Below, one piece after another: positions 37,858 to 49,513 of a stretch of DNA of 64,000 nt (its first letter is position 1; every line of letters starts with the position of its first letter). The notes below the pieces were generated by a model. The model was not told where the DNA came from. It searched no databases and worked only from the letters and a program-made list of their open reading frames with translations. Both the position numbers and the translations under genes were made by a program. The DNA is taken from assembly GCA_000759755.1 (NCBI GenBank), contig BBMW01000016.1:101575-165574 (forward strand). Reading direction: 5' to 3'. This DNA is from Citrobacter werkmanii NBRC 105721. GTDB taxonomy: Bacteria > Pseudomonadota > Gammaproteobacteria > Enterobacterales > Enterobacteriaceae.

Positions 37858-38171
37858 TACCAACATAATTGGTATCGTATAACAAAGCGCCATAACCAAA
37901 AGAACAGGAGAGCCGCTATAACAGAATATTGCCAGATACTACGTTGCCTTCTCCATACAGTTGCATAGATAAAAGGAATAAACAGAGGTAGAGTTAAAGC
38001 TATACCCACAGTTCGAATATCATCATTCTCAATATATTTCATGACATCACAGATATCATTGATTCCCCTGCCATCGATAAACCATTCCTTGTCCTGCGTT
38101 GAAAATATAATTATCGATATAATACTTACTATACCCCAGATAAAATTCAACGTAAAAGACTTCCAACTCAT
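37857..38171 (-). CDS. yjeO: YjeO-like small inner-membrane protein
   Basis: A 104-residue protein with three hydrophobic segments (about residues 8-23, 55-70 and 80-98). A 30-residue acidic stretch (DKEWFIDGRGIND, IENDD) lies between the first two, and a basic loop (WRRQRS) between the last two, so the acidic loop should face the periplasm. It resembles E. coli YjeO in length and in the DKEW.IDGRGIN motif. The ATG overlaps the stop of the upstream lysozyme-like gene by one base (TAATG), which suggests coupled translation. AT-rich, unlike mscM and yjeM around it. An immunity role is inferred, not shown. Confidence 0.8.
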   Translation of the reverse strand: MSWKSFTLNFIWGIVSIISIIIFSTQDKEWFIDGRGINDICDVMKYIENDDIRTVGIALTLPLFIPFIYATVWRRQRSIWQYSVIAALLFFWLWRFVIRYQLCW

Positions 38172-38887
38172 TAACCGCCTCGCATAATTTTAAGTATTAT
38201 ATCTTTCTTTTCTATAATTCGACGACCATATTCACTATATTCACGCCCCGGAGAACCGGGCAACTCACTAATTGATTGAACAATATCATCTTTACTTCTC
38301 ATTATTCCACGATTATATCTGGAACCTGCCAATATTATCTGCTCGTCAGTCAAGTACAAAGTATCAGCGTCTGGATTATCATATAAAATAAGATCATGTA
38401 AATGGAATGCTACAACCCGAATGTTAAAGCTGTTATCAAGTAAACACTGCGACAGGCGAAATTGCTGAAAATGAGTCAATTTATCAGGGTGGATACCTAT
38501 AGTTTTGGCTGCAACACCTATCTGGATAGCAATTGAACCGACCGATGTAGCATTAGACGATTCATTACTGTTCTTTCCCAATATTTCTTCAATTATCTGT
38601 CTAAATTGCAGAACACCAACACCTTTAAATCTCTCTGGAGTTCCGCCTACTTCAGCAACAGCAACACCTGCAAGGAGTAATTCAGGGATTCTTGCTTCAA
38701 AAGCGTATTGTTTTATAATTGCCCTATGGTGAACTAACCAAGCTGTTTTATAATACCAGAGATATGCTTTCCCAGTCATAAAACGCCAATTAGTAGGTAA
38801 GGCATACCATCGAAAAAAATCTAACCCATTCCAATGAGGAAAACCATATTCATCGATCTCACAAAAAGGTGGAGAGCTAATCATCAT
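38171..38887 (-). CDS. Lysozyme/transglycosylase-like protein, candidate cell-wall toxin
   Basis: A 238-residue protein with no signal peptide that I do not recognise by name. Features suggest a lysozyme-like or lytic-transglycosylase-like fold: a helix ending AVAEVGG with a possible catalytic Glu79, then ATSVGSIAIQIGVAAKTIG (about 113-131), which resembles the G-x-x-Q region, and GSRYNRG (188-194), which resembles the YN-x-G motif. The order matches SLT-type enzymes, but spacing differs, so this is inference. It overlaps yjeO by one base and lies where E. coli has yjeN. It is AT-rich with no sign of truncation. Alternative: a domesticated phage or T6SS-type effector domain. Confidence 0.6.
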   Translation of the reverse strand: MMISSPPFCEIDEYGFPHWNGLDFFRWYALPTNWRFMTGKAYLWYYKTAWLVHHRAIIKQYAFEARIPELLLAGVAVAEVGGTPERFKGVGVLQFRQIIEEILGKNSNESSNATSVGSIAIQIGVAAKTIGIHPDKLTHFQQFRLSQCLLDNSFNIRVVAFHLHDLILYDNPDADTLYLTDEQIILAGSRYNRGIMRSKDDIVQSISELPGSPGREYSEYGRRIIEKKDIILKIMRGG

Positions 38888-39125
38888 GAAAATTCATCAC
38901 CAAAGTTAATTTAGCATTGACCCGACAATAGCTATGGTTCTCAATTAGTAATGAGATAGACATCACATGTATAGAAAAAGCAATCAAAAATTATATTTAC
39001 AAATAGATTCATAGTAGCAATGATTTTCACCATAAGAAATCACTTCCCTGGATGGGATATGTAAACAATCATAAAATATATATGCAAATATCATTCTGAT
39101 AAAAATCTCGAAATTATTTTATATG
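38888..39125. other. AT-rich intergenic region upstream of the lysozyme-like gene
   Basis: About 240 bases, very AT-rich, between the yjeM terminator and the lysozyme-like gene. It must hold that pair's promoter; -10-like sequences are too many to choose one. No coding frame of note. Confidence 0.5.
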
Positions 39126-39157
39126 AAAAAGCCCGGAGGGTGTTCCATTCGGGCTTT
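39126..39157 (-). terminator. Rho-independent terminator of yjeM
   Basis: Minus strand: AAAGCCCG...CGGGCTTTTT, about 25 bases after the yjeM stop. Confidence 0.85.
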
Positions 39158-39182
39158 GGGAAAATTCAATATGTACCTTTCC

Positions 39183-40685
39183 TCAGTCTGTCACCCAGCG
39201 AAACTGTTTCGCCATGCGGCGGCTGTAGTTCTGATAAATCGCCATCGCCAGCAGCGAGAAGAAGATCGGGCCGCCGGTCATCCACAATGCGCTGTTCCAG
39301 TCCCCGGCTTCAATCACCGGCTGGATGATGGTGAACACGTTGGCAAACGTCACCACCAATACCACCACGCCTGTTGTCAATAACGTCGCCGCTCGCGTTT
39401 TAAAAATCACAAACGGTCTTTCCAGATCCGTACGCGCTTTAAAGAATGGGAAAGCCAGTGCGAGGAACAGATACGGCAGCGTCATTGAGACGTTCGCCAT
39501 CAGGGTCAGTTTGTTATAAAACGCGGAAGCCGTGTCGCCGCCAAACGAAACCAGCAGGATAAACAGGCTCACCAACAGACACTGCAACCACATTGCCGTC
39601 GTCGGCATCCCCACCGCATTCAGCCGGGTCATCGGCGCAGGCCACAATGCCTTCGGCGTTCCCTGAATAATCGCTTTCAGCGGCGAGTAGCTGAGCGTGA
39701 AAAAAGCGCCAGTATAGGCGAGGAACATAGAAAGGCCGGTGATACGCGCGAACCATACGCCCAACGCCATCGCGCTTTCTGGGGAAAGGTGCAGCGCATT
39801 ACCCAACGTCATCCCGAGGCTTTTCATCAGGATATAGGTGATGTTGCCGAGGTTGACCGAGCCATCACTTAATACCTGTTGCCAGTTGGTGCTAACGCCC
39901 CATAAAAATATGGCCAGTGAATAACCGACAGAAATGACAATAGCGGCAAAGACGATCCCTTTCGCGAAGTTCTTTTCTGGCTTTTCTGTTTTATCTACCA
40001 GTCCACCCACGGCCTCAATTCCGCCGTAAGCAAAAATAGCAAATACAACAAATGACAACATTGCCAGACCGGACTGATATCCCGGATTAGGCGAGGAGAT
40101 AAAATTAATATCCTGCGCAAAGTGGCCACCCGTTAATAACAAAATAGCGACACTCACTAACAACAAAACTAAATTAAGACACATTACGGCAATTCCACCT
40201 ACAGCCGTAATACGGGCAATCTTATTAATCCCCCGTGAGGCCACGCAGGTCACCAGAATCATCCAGCCGACGGCGAGCAGACCGACAACCTGCGTAGGCT
40301 CAAGCCCCGCAATACGCCAGTGCTGCGTCATGTCTGCGCCAAATAAGAAGGTCGAAAAAGGTACCCAGACTTTTGCCGCCGTGCTTACCATCCATATCAC
40401 ATAGGAAGAAAACCACATAAACGTGCCGATAAACGCATAGCGTGGGCCAACGCTATTATTCATCCACGAATAGATTCCCCCCTCTTCTTTCCGATAGGCA
40501 GAACCCATTTCCGCCATCATTAAAGCAAATGGAATAAAAAATAATAATGCGGAAAATATATACCATGGAATCGCGCTATACCCCATTAAATAGAACGCGG
40601 AGGGGCTGTTAGCAAAACCAAAAACAGACGTAAATATCATAAGGATGAGACCAATCAGGCTCATCTTTTTTATTGTTTGGGTCAT
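39183..40685 (-). CDS. yjeM: YjeM, APC-family amino acid transporter
   Basis: A 500-residue inner-membrane protein of the APC superfamily (glutamate/GABA-antiporter-like branch), with about twelve helices. It is similar to E. coli YjeM throughout; the first helix carries the usual APC ligand-site region (VFGFANSPSAFYLMGYSAIP). Substrate unproven. It ends before its own terminator, and the gene upstream (epmA) has its own too. Confidence 0.95.
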   Translation of the reverse strand: MTQTIKKMSLIGLILMIFTSVFGFANSPSAFYLMGYSAIPWYIFSALLFFIPFALMMAEMGSAYRKEEGGIYSWMNNSVGPRYAFIGTFMWFSSYVIWMVSTAAKVWVPFSTFLFGADMTQHWRIAGLEPTQVVGLLAVGWMILVTCVASRGINKIARITAVGGIAVMCLNLVLLLVSVAILLLTGGHFAQDINFISSPNPGYQSGLAMLSFVVFAIFAYGGIEAVGGLVDKTEKPEKNFAKGIVFAAIVISVGYSLAIFLWGVSTNWQQVLSDGSVNLGNITYILMKSLGMTLGNALHLSPESAMALGVWFARITGLSMFLAYTGAFFTLSYSPLKAIIQGTPKALWPAPMTRLNAVGMPTTAMWLQCLLVSLFILLVSFGGDTASAFYNKLTLMANVSMTLPYLFLALAFPFFKARTDLERPFVIFKTRAATLLTTGVVVLVVTFANVFTIIQPVIEAGDWNSALWMTGGPIFFSLLAMAIYQNYSRRMAKQFRWVTD

Positions 40686-40853
40686 TAAACCATCCCTTAC
40701 TCTGGCAAGCGTTTAACAAACGCCGCTCACCGATTGGCACTGCTCTCATTGCGGAGTTCAGCGATAAAAAATTAACACAGAATTGATACCTGAAAGATAC
40801 CAAACATCCAGATGTAAATTGTGGCTATTAGAGGGTAATTGAAAAAATATGCT

Positions 40854-40882
40854 ACAAAGTGGCGGTTTATCCGCCACTTTGT
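40854..40882 (-). terminator. Terminator of epmA
   Basis: Perfect 12-base stem ACAAAGTGGCGG / CCGCCACTTTGT with a 5-base loop, 16 bases past the epmA stop. On the minus strand a run of T follows a few bases later (ATATTTTTTC). Confidence 0.85.
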
Positions 40883-40898
40883 ATGGAGAGAGCGTGAA

Positions 40899-41876
40899 TT
40901 ACGCGCGATCGACGGTAAATGCGATAACCTCAGCCAGGCTTTCCGCGCCCAATGCCAGCATCACCAGACGGTCAACGCCGAGCGCCACGCCAGAGCAATC
41001 CGGCATGCCCACTTTTAACGCTTCAAGCAGGTTGGTATCGATAGGTTGCTGTGGCAGGCCGCGTGCGGCACGTTTGCGGTTATCCTGTTCAAACCGTTGC
41101 TGCTGCTCGCGCGCGTCGGTCAACTCATGGAAACCATTCGCCAGCTCAATACCTTTGTAATACACCTCGAAACGCTCAGCCACGCGGTGATCTTCGGTAC
41201 TGATTTGCGCCAATGATGCCTGGCTGGCGGGGAAATGATAAACAAACGTCGGTTTGTCTTTGCCGATATGCGGCTCAACGCCCATCGTGAACAGCAGTTG
41301 CAGTAAGGTGTCCCGGTCTTCTTCGGTATCGGCGATGTTGCTGAGATCCAGCTTAGCCGCCACTTCCCGCAGTTGGGTTTTGTCTGCAGACAGTGGATCT
41401 ATCTCCAGATGACGCTGGAAGGCCTGCTGATAAGAAAGGCTTTCCGCGGGAGAGCAGTCCAGCACCTGCTGGAGCAAATCATCCACTTCATTCATCAGGC
41501 GATACATATCGTAGTGGGGACGATACCACTCGAGCATGGTGAACTCAGGGTTATGATGACGCCCCATCTCTTCATTACGAAAGCTGCGACACAGTTGATA
41601 TACCGGGCCACATCCTGCCACCAGCAGGCGCTTCATATGATATTCCGGACTGGTCATTAAATAGAGATTCATTCCCTGGGAATGTCCAGGGCCGACGAAA
41701 CGTGTTTCGAACGGGAACAGATGGATGTCCGTTACCGTTGCCTGACTCATACAAGGGGTCTCAACCTCAAGCACGCCACGATCGGCAAAAAAGCGGCGAA
41801 TCTCCGCTATAATTGCTGCACGTTTTAACAGATTGGGGATGGACGCGCTCGGCTGCCAGGTTGCCGTTTCGCTCAT
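40899..41876 (-). CDS. epmA: EF-P beta-lysylation ligase EpmA
   Basis: EpmA (325 aa; also PoxA, YjeA, GenX) is a truncated class II lysyl-tRNA-synthetase paralogue that attaches (R)-beta-lysine to Lys34 of EF-P. Class II motifs are visible: motif 2 [20 protein letters not shown] and motif 3 [14 protein letters not shown]. It lacks the anticodon domain, as expected. Its partners epmB and efp are about 9 kb away in this window. Confidence 0.97.
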   Translation of the reverse strand: MSETATWQPSASIPNLLKRAAIIAEIRRFFADRGVLEVETPCMSQATVTDIHLFPFETRFVGPGHSQGMNLYLMTSPEYHMKRLLVAGCGPVYQLCRSFRNEEMGRHHNPEFTMLEWYRPHYDMYRLMNEVDDLLQQVLDCSPAESLSYQQAFQRHLEIDPLSADKTQLREVAAKLDLSNIADTEEDRDTLLQLLFTMGVEPHIGKDKPTFVYHFPASQASLAQISTEDHRVAERFEVYYKGIELANGFHELTDAREQQQRFEQDNRKRAARGLPQQPIDTNLLEALKVGMPDCSGVALGVDRLVMLALGAESLAEVIAFTVDRA

Positions 41877-42052
41877 GGTTGTTTCTCCGATTTAAGACAA
41901 GGGCACGAAGTCTACTCGTATCGCGCTAACGAGACAAATTTCACGCGGTAGTAATCAGCACAGGCAATCGGGTAAAAAAAGCGACATGGGGTGGTTTAGT
42001 AATTAAATTAATCAAATTCAATGATAATTCCCCCCTTTGACACGCTAAAAAA

Positions 42053-42094
42053 ATCGAACACGTCAAATTTCCCGCACATCCCTAAGACTATACT
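42053..42094 (+). promoter_or_regulatory. frdA promoter with candidate FNR site
   Basis: A -10 box TATACT lies at 42089-42094. Upstream, ATCGAACACGTCAA (42053-42066) occupies the place of the E. coli frd FNR site; only the right half-site fits the TTGAT-N4-ATCAA consensus well. FNR activation of frd is established in E. coli; here it is inferred. Confidence 0.45.
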
Positions 42095-42200
42095 ATTGTA
42101 CCTATAAAGGAGCAGTGGAAACGCGTTCATAACCTGTTTGAAGCCGATGAAGCATCTGAGTTCAGGCGGGGATGAAATAACAACAATCTGGAGGAATGTC

Positions 42201-43991
42201 GTGCAAACCTTTCAAGCCGATCTTGCCATTATAGGCGCCGGTGGCGCGGGATTACGTGCTGCAATTGCTGCCGCACAAGCAAATCCCAACGCTAAAATCG
42301 CACTGATCTCAAAAGTGTACCCAATGCGCAGCCATACCGTTGCTGCCGAAGGCGGCTCTGCTGCTGTCGCGCAGGATCATGACAGCTTTGACTACCATTT
42401 TCACGATACGGTAGCAGGCGGAGACTGGCTGTGTGAGCAGGATGTCGTGGATTACTTTGTCCACCACTGCCCAACTGAAATGACGCAACTGGAACAATGG
42501 GGCTGCCCATGGAGCCGTCGTGAAGACGGTAGCGTCAACGTACGTCGCTTCGGCGGCATGAAAATCGAGCGTACCTGGTTTGCCGCGGATAAAACCGGCT
42601 TCCACATGCTGCATACGCTGTTCCAAACGTCTTTACAGTTCCCACAGATTCAACGCTTTGACGAACACTTCGTTCTGGATATCCTGGTTGACGACGGTCA
42701 TGCTCGCGGCGTCGTCGCGATGAACATGATGGAAGGCACGCTGGTGCAGATCCGTGCTAACGCAGTGGTAATGGCAACGGGCGGCGCAGGTCGCGTTTAC
42801 CGTTACAACACCAACGGCGGCATCGTAACCGGCGACGGTATGGGCATGGCGCTGAGCCACGGCGTTCCGCTGCGTGATATGGAATTCGTTCAGTATCACC
42901 CGACGGGTCTGCCAGGCTCCGGTATCCTGATGACTGAAGGCTGCCGTGGTGAAGGCGGTATTCTGGTCAACAAAAATGGCTACCGTTATCTGCAAGACTA
43001 CGGCATGGGTCCGGAAACCCCACTGGGCGAGCCGAAAAACAAATATATGGAACTCGGTCCGCGCGACAAAGTTTCTCAGGCTTTCTGGCACGAATGGCGC
43101 AAAGGCAACACCATTTCCACTCCGCGTGGCGATGTGGTTCACCTCGACCTGCGTCACCTCGGCGAGAAAAAACTGCTCGAACGTTTACCGTTCATTTGCG
43201 AGCTGGCGAAAGCCTACGTGGGTGTCGATCCGGTTAAAGAGCCGATCCCGGTACGTCCGACCGCACACTACACCATGGGCGGTATCGAAACCGATCAGCA
43301 CTGTGAAACCCGCATTAAAGGTCTGTTCGCTGTCGGCGAATGTTCCTCTGTTGGTCTGCATGGCGCTAACCGTCTGGGCTCTAACTCCCTGGCGGAACTC
43401 GTAGTCTTCGGTCGTATGGCCGGCGAGCAGGCTGCGGAACGTGCTGCAACGGCTGGCGCTGCAAACAGTGCCGCGCTTGATGCACAGGTTGCCGGTATTG
43501 AAAAACGTCTGAAAGATCTGGTTAACCAGGAAGGTAACGAAAACTGGTCTAAGATCCGTGACGAAATGGGGATCTCCATGGAAGAAGGTTGCGGTATCTA
43601 CCGTACGCCGGAACTCATGCAGAAAACCGTTGATAAGCTGGCTGAGCTGCAGGAGCGCTTCAAGCGCGTGCGTATCACTGATACCTCCAGCGTCTTCAAC
43701 ACCGACCTGCTGTACACCATCGAACTGGGTCACGGTCTGAACGTTGCTGAATGTATGGCGCACTCCGCTCTGGCGCGTAAAGAATCCCGCGGCGCGCATC
43801 AGCGTCTGGATGAAGGCTGCACCGAGCGTGACGACGTGAACTTCCTCAAACACACCCTCGCCTTCCGCGATGCTGACGGCACGACTCGCCTGGAATACAG
43901 CGACGTGAAAATCACCACTCTGCCACCGGCTAAACGTGTTTACGGTGGCGAAGCGGAAGCAGCCGATAAGAAGGAGAAGGCGAATGGCTGA
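42201..43991 (+). CDS. frdA: Fumarate reductase flavoprotein subunit (GTG start)
   Basis: FrdA (596 aa) carries covalent FAD and reduces fumarate to succinate in anaerobic respiration. The dinucleotide-binding [11 protein letters not shown] and the FAD-histidine region [10 protein letters not shown] are visible, together with [15 protein letters not shown] and the active-site region near [12 protein letters not shown]-like sequence. GTG start at 42201 follows GGAGG (AATGTC spacing), as in E. coli. The 3' end is six residues shorter than K-12 in a variable Ala-rich tail, and overlaps frdB by 8 bases. Confidence 0.97.
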   Translation: MQTFQADLAIIGAGGAGLRAAIAAAQANPNAKIALISKVYPMRSHTVAAEGGSAAVAQDHDSFDYHFHDTVAGGDWLCEQDVVDYFVHHCPTEMTQLEQWGCPWSRREDGSVNVRRFGGMKIERTWFAADKTGFHMLHTLFQTSLQFPQIQRFDEHFVLDILVDDGHARGVVAMNMMEGTLVQIRANAVVMATGGAGRVYRYNTNGGIVTGDGMGMALSHGVPLRDMEFVQYHPTGLPGSGILMTEGCRGEGGILVNKNGYRYLQDYGMGPETPLGEPKNKYMELGPRDKVSQAFWHEWRKGNTISTPRGDVVHLDLRHLGEKKLLERLPFICELAKAYVGVDPVKEPIPVRPTAHYTMGGIETDQHCETRIKGLFAVGECSSVGLHGANRLGSNSLAELVVFGRMAGEQAAERAATAGAANSAALDAQVAGIEKRLKDLVNQEGNENWSKIRDEMGISMEEGCGIYRTPELMQKTVDKLAELQERFKRVRITDTSSVFNTDLLYTIELGHGLNVAECMAHSALARKESRGAHQRLDEGCTERDDVNFLKHTLAFRDADGTTRLEYSDVKITTLPPAKRVYGGEAEAADKKEKANG

Positions 43992-44718
43992 GATGAAAAA
44001 CCTGAAAGTTGAGGTGGTGCGCTATAACCCGGAAACCGATACCGCGCCACACAGTGCTTTCTACGAAGTTCCTTACGATGAAACCACGTCTCTGCTCGAT
44101 GCGTTGGGATACATCAAGGATAACCTGGCGCCGGACCTGAGCTATCGCTGGTCCTGCCGTATGGCAATCTGCGGCTCCTGCGGCATGATGGTCAACAACG
44201 TGCCGAAGCTGGCGTGCAAAACCTTCCTGCGTGATTACACCAACGGTATGAAGGTTGAAGCGCTGGGCAACTTCCCGATTGAGCGCGATCTGGTCGTCGA
44301 CATGACGCACTTTATCGAAAGCCTGGAAGCGATCAAACCTTACATCATCGGTAACCCGCGTACACCGGATCAGGGTCCAAACACCCAGACTCCGGCGCAG
44401 ATGGCGAAGTATCATCAGTTCTCCGGTTGCATCAACTGTGGTCTGTGCTATGCCGCGTGCCCGCAGTTCGGCCTGAACCCTGAGTTCATTGGACCGGCTG
44501 CGATTACGCTGGCGCATCGTTACAACGAAGATAGCCGCGACCACGGTAAGAAAGAGCGTATGGCTCAATTGAACAGCCCGAACGGCGTCTGGAGTTGTAC
44601 TTTCGTGGGCTACTGCTCCGAAGTCTGCCCGAAACACGTCGATCCGGCTGCGGCCATTCAGCAGGGTAAAGTTGAAAGTTCAAAAGACTTTCTTATCGCA
44701 ACCCTGAAACCACGCTAA
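43984..44718 (+). CDS. frdB: Fumarate reductase iron-sulfur subunit
   Basis: FrdB (244 aa) passes electrons from menaquinol to FrdA. The cluster cysteines are all visible: [2Fe-2S] in [16 protein letters not shown], [4Fe-4S] in [12 protein letters not shown] and [3Fe-4S] in [17 protein letters not shown]. It starts 8 bases before the frdA stop, so expression is coupled. Confidence 0.98.
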   Translation: MAEMKNLKVEVVRYNPETDTAPHSAFYEVPYDETTSLLDALGYIKDNLAPDLSYRWSCRMAICGSCGMMVNNVPKLACKTFLRDYTNGMKVEALGNFPIERDLVVDMTHFIESLEAIKPYIIGNPRTPDQGPNTQTPAQMAKYHQFSGCINCGLCYAACPQFGLNPEFIGPAAITLAHRYNEDSRDHGKKERMAQLNSPNGVWSCTFVGYCSEVCPKHVDPAAAIQQGKVESSKDFLIATLKPR

Positions 44719-44728
44719 GGAGTGCAAC

Positions 44729-45124
44729 ATGACGACTAAACGCAACGCCTATGTGCGGCCAATGACGTCCACCTGGTGGAAAAAACTGCCGTTTTATCGC
44801 TTTTACATGCTGCGTGAAGGCACAGCCGTTCCGGCTGTCTGGTTCAGTATTGAACTGATCTTCGGCCTGTTTGCGCTTAAGCACGGTGTGGAATCCTGGG
44901 CTGGCTTTGTCGGGTTCCTGCAGAACCCGGTGGTGGTGATCCTTAACATCATCGCCCTGGCAGCCGCGCTGCTGCATACCAAGACCTGGTTTGAGCTGGC
45001 GCCGAAAGCGGCCAACATCATCGTAAAAGACGAAAAAATGGGGCCAGAGCCAATCATCAAAGGGCTTTGGGCGGTTACTGTGGTTGCGACAGTAGTAATA
45101 CTGTTTGTTGCCCTGTTCTGGTAA
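44729..45124 (+). CDS. frdC: Fumarate reductase membrane anchor subunit C
   Basis: FrdC (131 aa) is one of the two membrane anchors that bind menaquinol and hold FrdAB at the inner membrane. Three hydrophobic helices, full E. coli length. It starts 10 bases after frdB and ends 10 bases before frdD. Confidence 0.97.
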   Translation: MTTKRNAYVRPMTSTWWKKLPFYRFYMLREGTAVPAVWFSIELIFGLFALKHGVESWAGFVGFLQNPVVVILNIIALAAALLHTKTWFELAPKAANIIVKDEKMGPEPIIKGLWAVTVVATVVILFVALFW

Positions 45125-45134
45125 GGAGTCCGGA

Positions 45135-45491
45135 ATGATTAATCCAAATCCAAAACGCTCTGACGAACCCGTATTCTGGGGCCTGTTTGGTGCAGGCGGT
45201 ATGTGGAGCGCAATCATTGCGCCGGTAATGATCCTGCTGGTAGGCATTATGCTGCCGCTGGGCTTTGTTCCTGATGCCTTCAGCTATGAACGCGTCCTGG
45301 CATTCGCGCAGAGCTTTATCGGTCGCGCATTCCTGTTCCTGATGATTGTCCTGCCGCTGTGGTGCGGTTTACACCGTATGCACCACGCGATGCATGACCT
45401 GAAAATCCACGTGCCTGCTGGCAAATGGGTATTCTATGGACTGGCAGCTATCCTGACCGTTGTAACGGCCATTGGTATCCTGACCATCTAA
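45135..45491 (+). CDS. frdD: Fumarate reductase membrane anchor subunit D
   Basis: FrdD (118 aa) pairs with FrdC in the membrane. Three hydrophobic helices; one residue shorter than E. coli in a loop (FVPDAFSYE). Start [10 protein letters not shown] at 45135 has AAGGAG upstream. In E. coli the ampC promoter lies within frdD; here ampR comes between frdD and ampC instead. Confidence 0.96.
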   Translation: MINPNPKRSDEPVFWGLFGAGGMWSAIIAPVMILLVGIMLPLGFVPDAFSYERVLAFAQSFIGRAFLFLMIVLPLWCGLHRMHHAMHDLKIHVPAGKWVFYGLAAILTVVTAIGILTI

Positions 45492-45509
45492 TCGCATGCG
45501 TTAACTATC

Positions 45510-45532
45510 AGGCCCGCCATTGGCGGGCCTTT

Positions 45533-45534
<2 letters not shown>
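45510..45534 (+). terminator. frd operon terminator
   Basis: AGGCCCGCC-ATT-GGCGGGCCT followed by TTTT, 18 bases after the frdD stop. It touches the end of ampR (minus strand) and may serve both. In E. coli the corresponding hairpin is the ampC attenuator. Confidence 0.9.
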
Positions 45535-47685
<2,151 letters not shown>

Positions 47686-47691
47686 CTGACG

Positions 47692-47720
47692 ACGAGGTCC
47701 GCTATAGCGGACCTCGTTTC
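47692..47720 (+). terminator. Rho-independent terminator of ampC
   Basis: ACGAGGTCCGC-TATA-GCGGACCTCGT followed by TTC, just after the ampC stop. Strong 11-base stem. Confidence 0.85.
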
Positions 47721-47745
47721 TTCCTCTTCTTTTTCCTGCTGTCAT

Positions 47746-47753
47746 CTACACTT
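47746..47753 (+). promoter_or_regulatory. Sigma-S-type -10 element of blc
   Basis: CTACACTT, close to the extended sigma-S -10 CTATACTT, 26 bases before the blc ATG. E. coli blc is known to be sigma-S dependent; the ribosome site AAGGAAA follows. Confidence 0.5.
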
Positions 47754-47779
47754 AACAAAAAAACAGCAAGGAAAATCTT

Positions 47780-48313
47780 ATGCGTATTCTGCCCGTCGTT
47801 GCTGCAGTTACCGCTGCATTTCTGGTTGTCGCCTGCAGTACCCCTACACCGCCAAAAGGCGTTACCGTTGTGAATAACTTTGACGCTAAACGCTATCTTG
47901 GTACCTGGTATGAAATTGCACGTTTAGACCATCGCTTCGAACGTGGACTGGAAAAAGTGACCGCAACGTATAGCTTGCGCGACGACGGCGGTATCAACGT
48001 GATCAATAAGGGCTATAACCCGGACAGAGAGATGTGGCAAAAAACGGAGGGTAAAGCCTATTTCACTGGCGACCCAAATCGGGCTGCGCTCAAGGTGTCA
48101 TTCTTCGGCCCCTTTTACGGCGGGTATAACGTGATTGCGCTCGACCGGGAATATCGCCACGCGCTGGTTTGCGGTCCGGATCGCGATTACCTGTGGATCC
48201 TTTCACGGACCCCCACCATTTCAGATGAAATGAAGCAGCAAATGTTGGCTATCGCGACCCGGGAAGGGTTTGACGTCAATAAACTGATTTGGGTAAAACA
48301 GCCTGGTACTTAG
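47780..48313 (+). CDS. blc: Outer-membrane bacterial lipocalin Blc
   Basis: Blc (177 aa) is a lipoprotein of the lipocalin family that binds lysophospholipids in the outer membrane and is expressed under starvation and osmotic stress. The lipobox VVAC (Cys19) ends the signal, and the lipocalin motif [16 protein letters not shown] is visible. Its stop overlaps the stop of the convergent gdx gene by 4 bases. Confidence 0.97.
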   Translation: MRILPVVAAVTAAFLVVACSTPTPPKGVTVVNNFDAKRYLGTWYEIARLDHRFERGLEKVTATYSLRDDGGINVINKGYNPDREMWQKTEGKAYFTGDPNRAALKVSFFGPFYGGYNVIALDREYRHALVCGPDRDYLWILSRTPTISDEMKQQMLAIATREGFDVNKLIWVKQPGT

Positions 48314-48627
48314 TGAGTGCTAAGCTTCAGACCAATAATACCAGCCACAATCAGCCCCAGACTCAGCAAACGCGCCGGACTGGCGGATTCACCCAACAGC
48401 AGAATCCCGGTAATGGCCGCCCCGACGGCGCCAATACCGGTCCAGACGGCATAGGCGGTCCCAACTGGCAAGGTGCGCATCGCCCAGGAGAGCATGGCGA
48501 TACTGACGATCATCGCGACAATGGTGATAATGCTTGGCGTCAGACGAGTGAAGCCGTGGGTGTATTTCAGGCCAATCGCCCAAACAACTTCGAGCAAACC
48601 GGCAATTAATAAAATGATCCAGGACAT
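48310..48627 (-). CDS. gdx: Guanidinium exporter Gdx (SugE)
   Basis: Gdx (105 aa, older name SugE) is a small multidrug resistance family proton antiporter that exports guanidinium. Four helices, with the essential glutamate in the first ([17 protein letters not shown]) and the [10 protein letters not shown] stretch in helix three. The start at 48627 (MSWIILLI) matches E. coli; the frame extends to 48750 through the riboswitch and is not coding there. A guanidine-II riboswitch precedes it. Confidence 0.96.
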   Translation of the reverse strand: MSWIILLIAGLLEVVWAIGLKYTHGFTRLTPSIITIVAMIVSIAMLSWAMRTLPVGTAYAVWTGIGAVGAAITGILLLGESASPARLLSLGLIVAGIIGLKLSTH

Positions 48628-48645
48628 ATGAGGCTCCAGAACAAT

Positions 48646-48690
48646 GGGGCCGTCCCCGGTGAAAGAAGCGTTTGCAGGTCGTCCTGCAAA
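48646..48690 (-). ncRNA. Guanidine-II riboswitch (mini-ykkC) upstream of gdx
   Basis: On the minus strand, two hairpins with ACGR loops: TTTGCAGG-ACGA-CCTGCAAA (48671-48690) and GGGG-ACGG-CCCC (48646-48657), the exact architecture of the guanidine-II class. The second hairpin ends 18 bases before the gdx ATG, just upstream of the GGAG, so it can control ribosome access. Guanidine export by Gdx makes this the expected ligand. Confidence 0.93.
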
Positions 48691-48883
48691 GCTGGTGTGT
48701 GAAATGGCATTTTTGCCCGACAGAAAATGAATTTCAACCTTTTTATTCACCGTCTGTTAAAAGCAAGAATTAAGCATAATTAGCGGCGTAGTTCCCGCAT
48801 TTGGCACTCATCGGAGTTCTCTATGATGAAGGGCTTTCTGAAATCAGGAAGTCGATTGCCCCTCTTTTGAATGCGAAAAGTTT

Positions 48884-49483
48884 ATGCTTAAAATTTTAGT
48901 GATTGACCGATGCCACTTTACCCGCACAGGGATAGAGGCATTGCTTAATCATTCTGGCAGGTTCAACTCCTCATTTCTGGTATCAGGAATTAATAATCTT
49001 CTGTTGGCAAAAGAGCATATTTTGCAGTGGAAACCGCATCTGGTCATTGCGGATTTATACAGTTTTATTAGCGAGGCGCATTCCACTCCGCCAGTTAAGC
49101 CCTTTTTCATGAGCTGTGGCGTCATACCTCTGATCTTACTGCAATCAGCGGACAGACAACACGCGTCCATCCCGGCTTCTCAAGCCACCGCCTATTCGGT
49201 ATTAACCAAACACACCTCGCTAAACGCACTTACACACACGATTCAGGAAGCGCTACAAGATCGCCCCACATTAGCATTAGCCGAAAATGCGACGCCACTG
49301 CTTACGCCGCAGGAGGAGAAAGTATTGTCAATGTGGATGGATGGCGTGAGTAACCAGGTTATAGCCGCCACGCTCAGCATTCATGGCAAAACGGTGTATA
49401 CCTATAAACGAAATATTCGTCTGAAGCTTCATCTGGGGAACCGCTTCTCACCGTTCCTCTCACTCCCACACAGGGAGAGTTAA
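48884..49483 (+). CDS. ecnR: LuxR-type regulator EcnR next to the entericidin genes
   Basis: EcnR (199 aa) has a C-terminal LuxR-type helix-turn-helix (LLTPQEEKVLSMWMDGVSNQVIAATLSIHGKTVYTYKRNIRLKL is the region, residues about 138-181). The N-terminus resembles a degenerate response-regulator receiver (starting MLKILVIDRCHFTRTGIEAL). A gene of this type is known beside ecnAB in C. freundii. It is convergent with ecnB, with a hairpin overlapping its stop. Confidence 0.85.
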   Translation: MLKILVIDRCHFTRTGIEALLNHSGRFNSSFLVSGINNLLLAKEHILQWKPHLVIADLYSFISEAHSTPPVKPFFMSCGVIPLILLQSADRQHASIPASQATAYSVLTKHTSLNALTHTIQEALQDRPTLALAENATPLLTPQEEKVLSMWMDGVSNQVIAATLSIHGKTVYTYKRNIRLKLHLGNRFSPFLSLPHRES

Positions 49484-49508
49484 CGGTACGACCCAGCGTC
49501 GTACCGTT
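49482..49508. terminator. Hairpin between ecnR and ecnB
   Basis: AACGGTACGAC-CCAGC-GTCGTACCGTT: a perfect 11-base stem between converging genes, overlapping the ecnR stop. No T-run, so termination is inferred from location. Confidence 0.6.
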
Positions 49509-49513
49509 GAGCA

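Noticed and set aside
38171-38887. Prophage endolysin belonging to a larger phage remnant
   Set aside because: No holin, tail, integrase or other phage gene is near; mscM and yjeM flank the pair directly in their E. coli order.
42633-43853. Minus-strand frames inside frdA
   Set aside because: Shadows of frdA, same reason as above; no start or neighbour supports them.
48628-48750. Longer gdx start at 48750
   Set aside because: The extension runs through the riboswitch hairpins and lacks a ribosome site; the family length is 105 residues.
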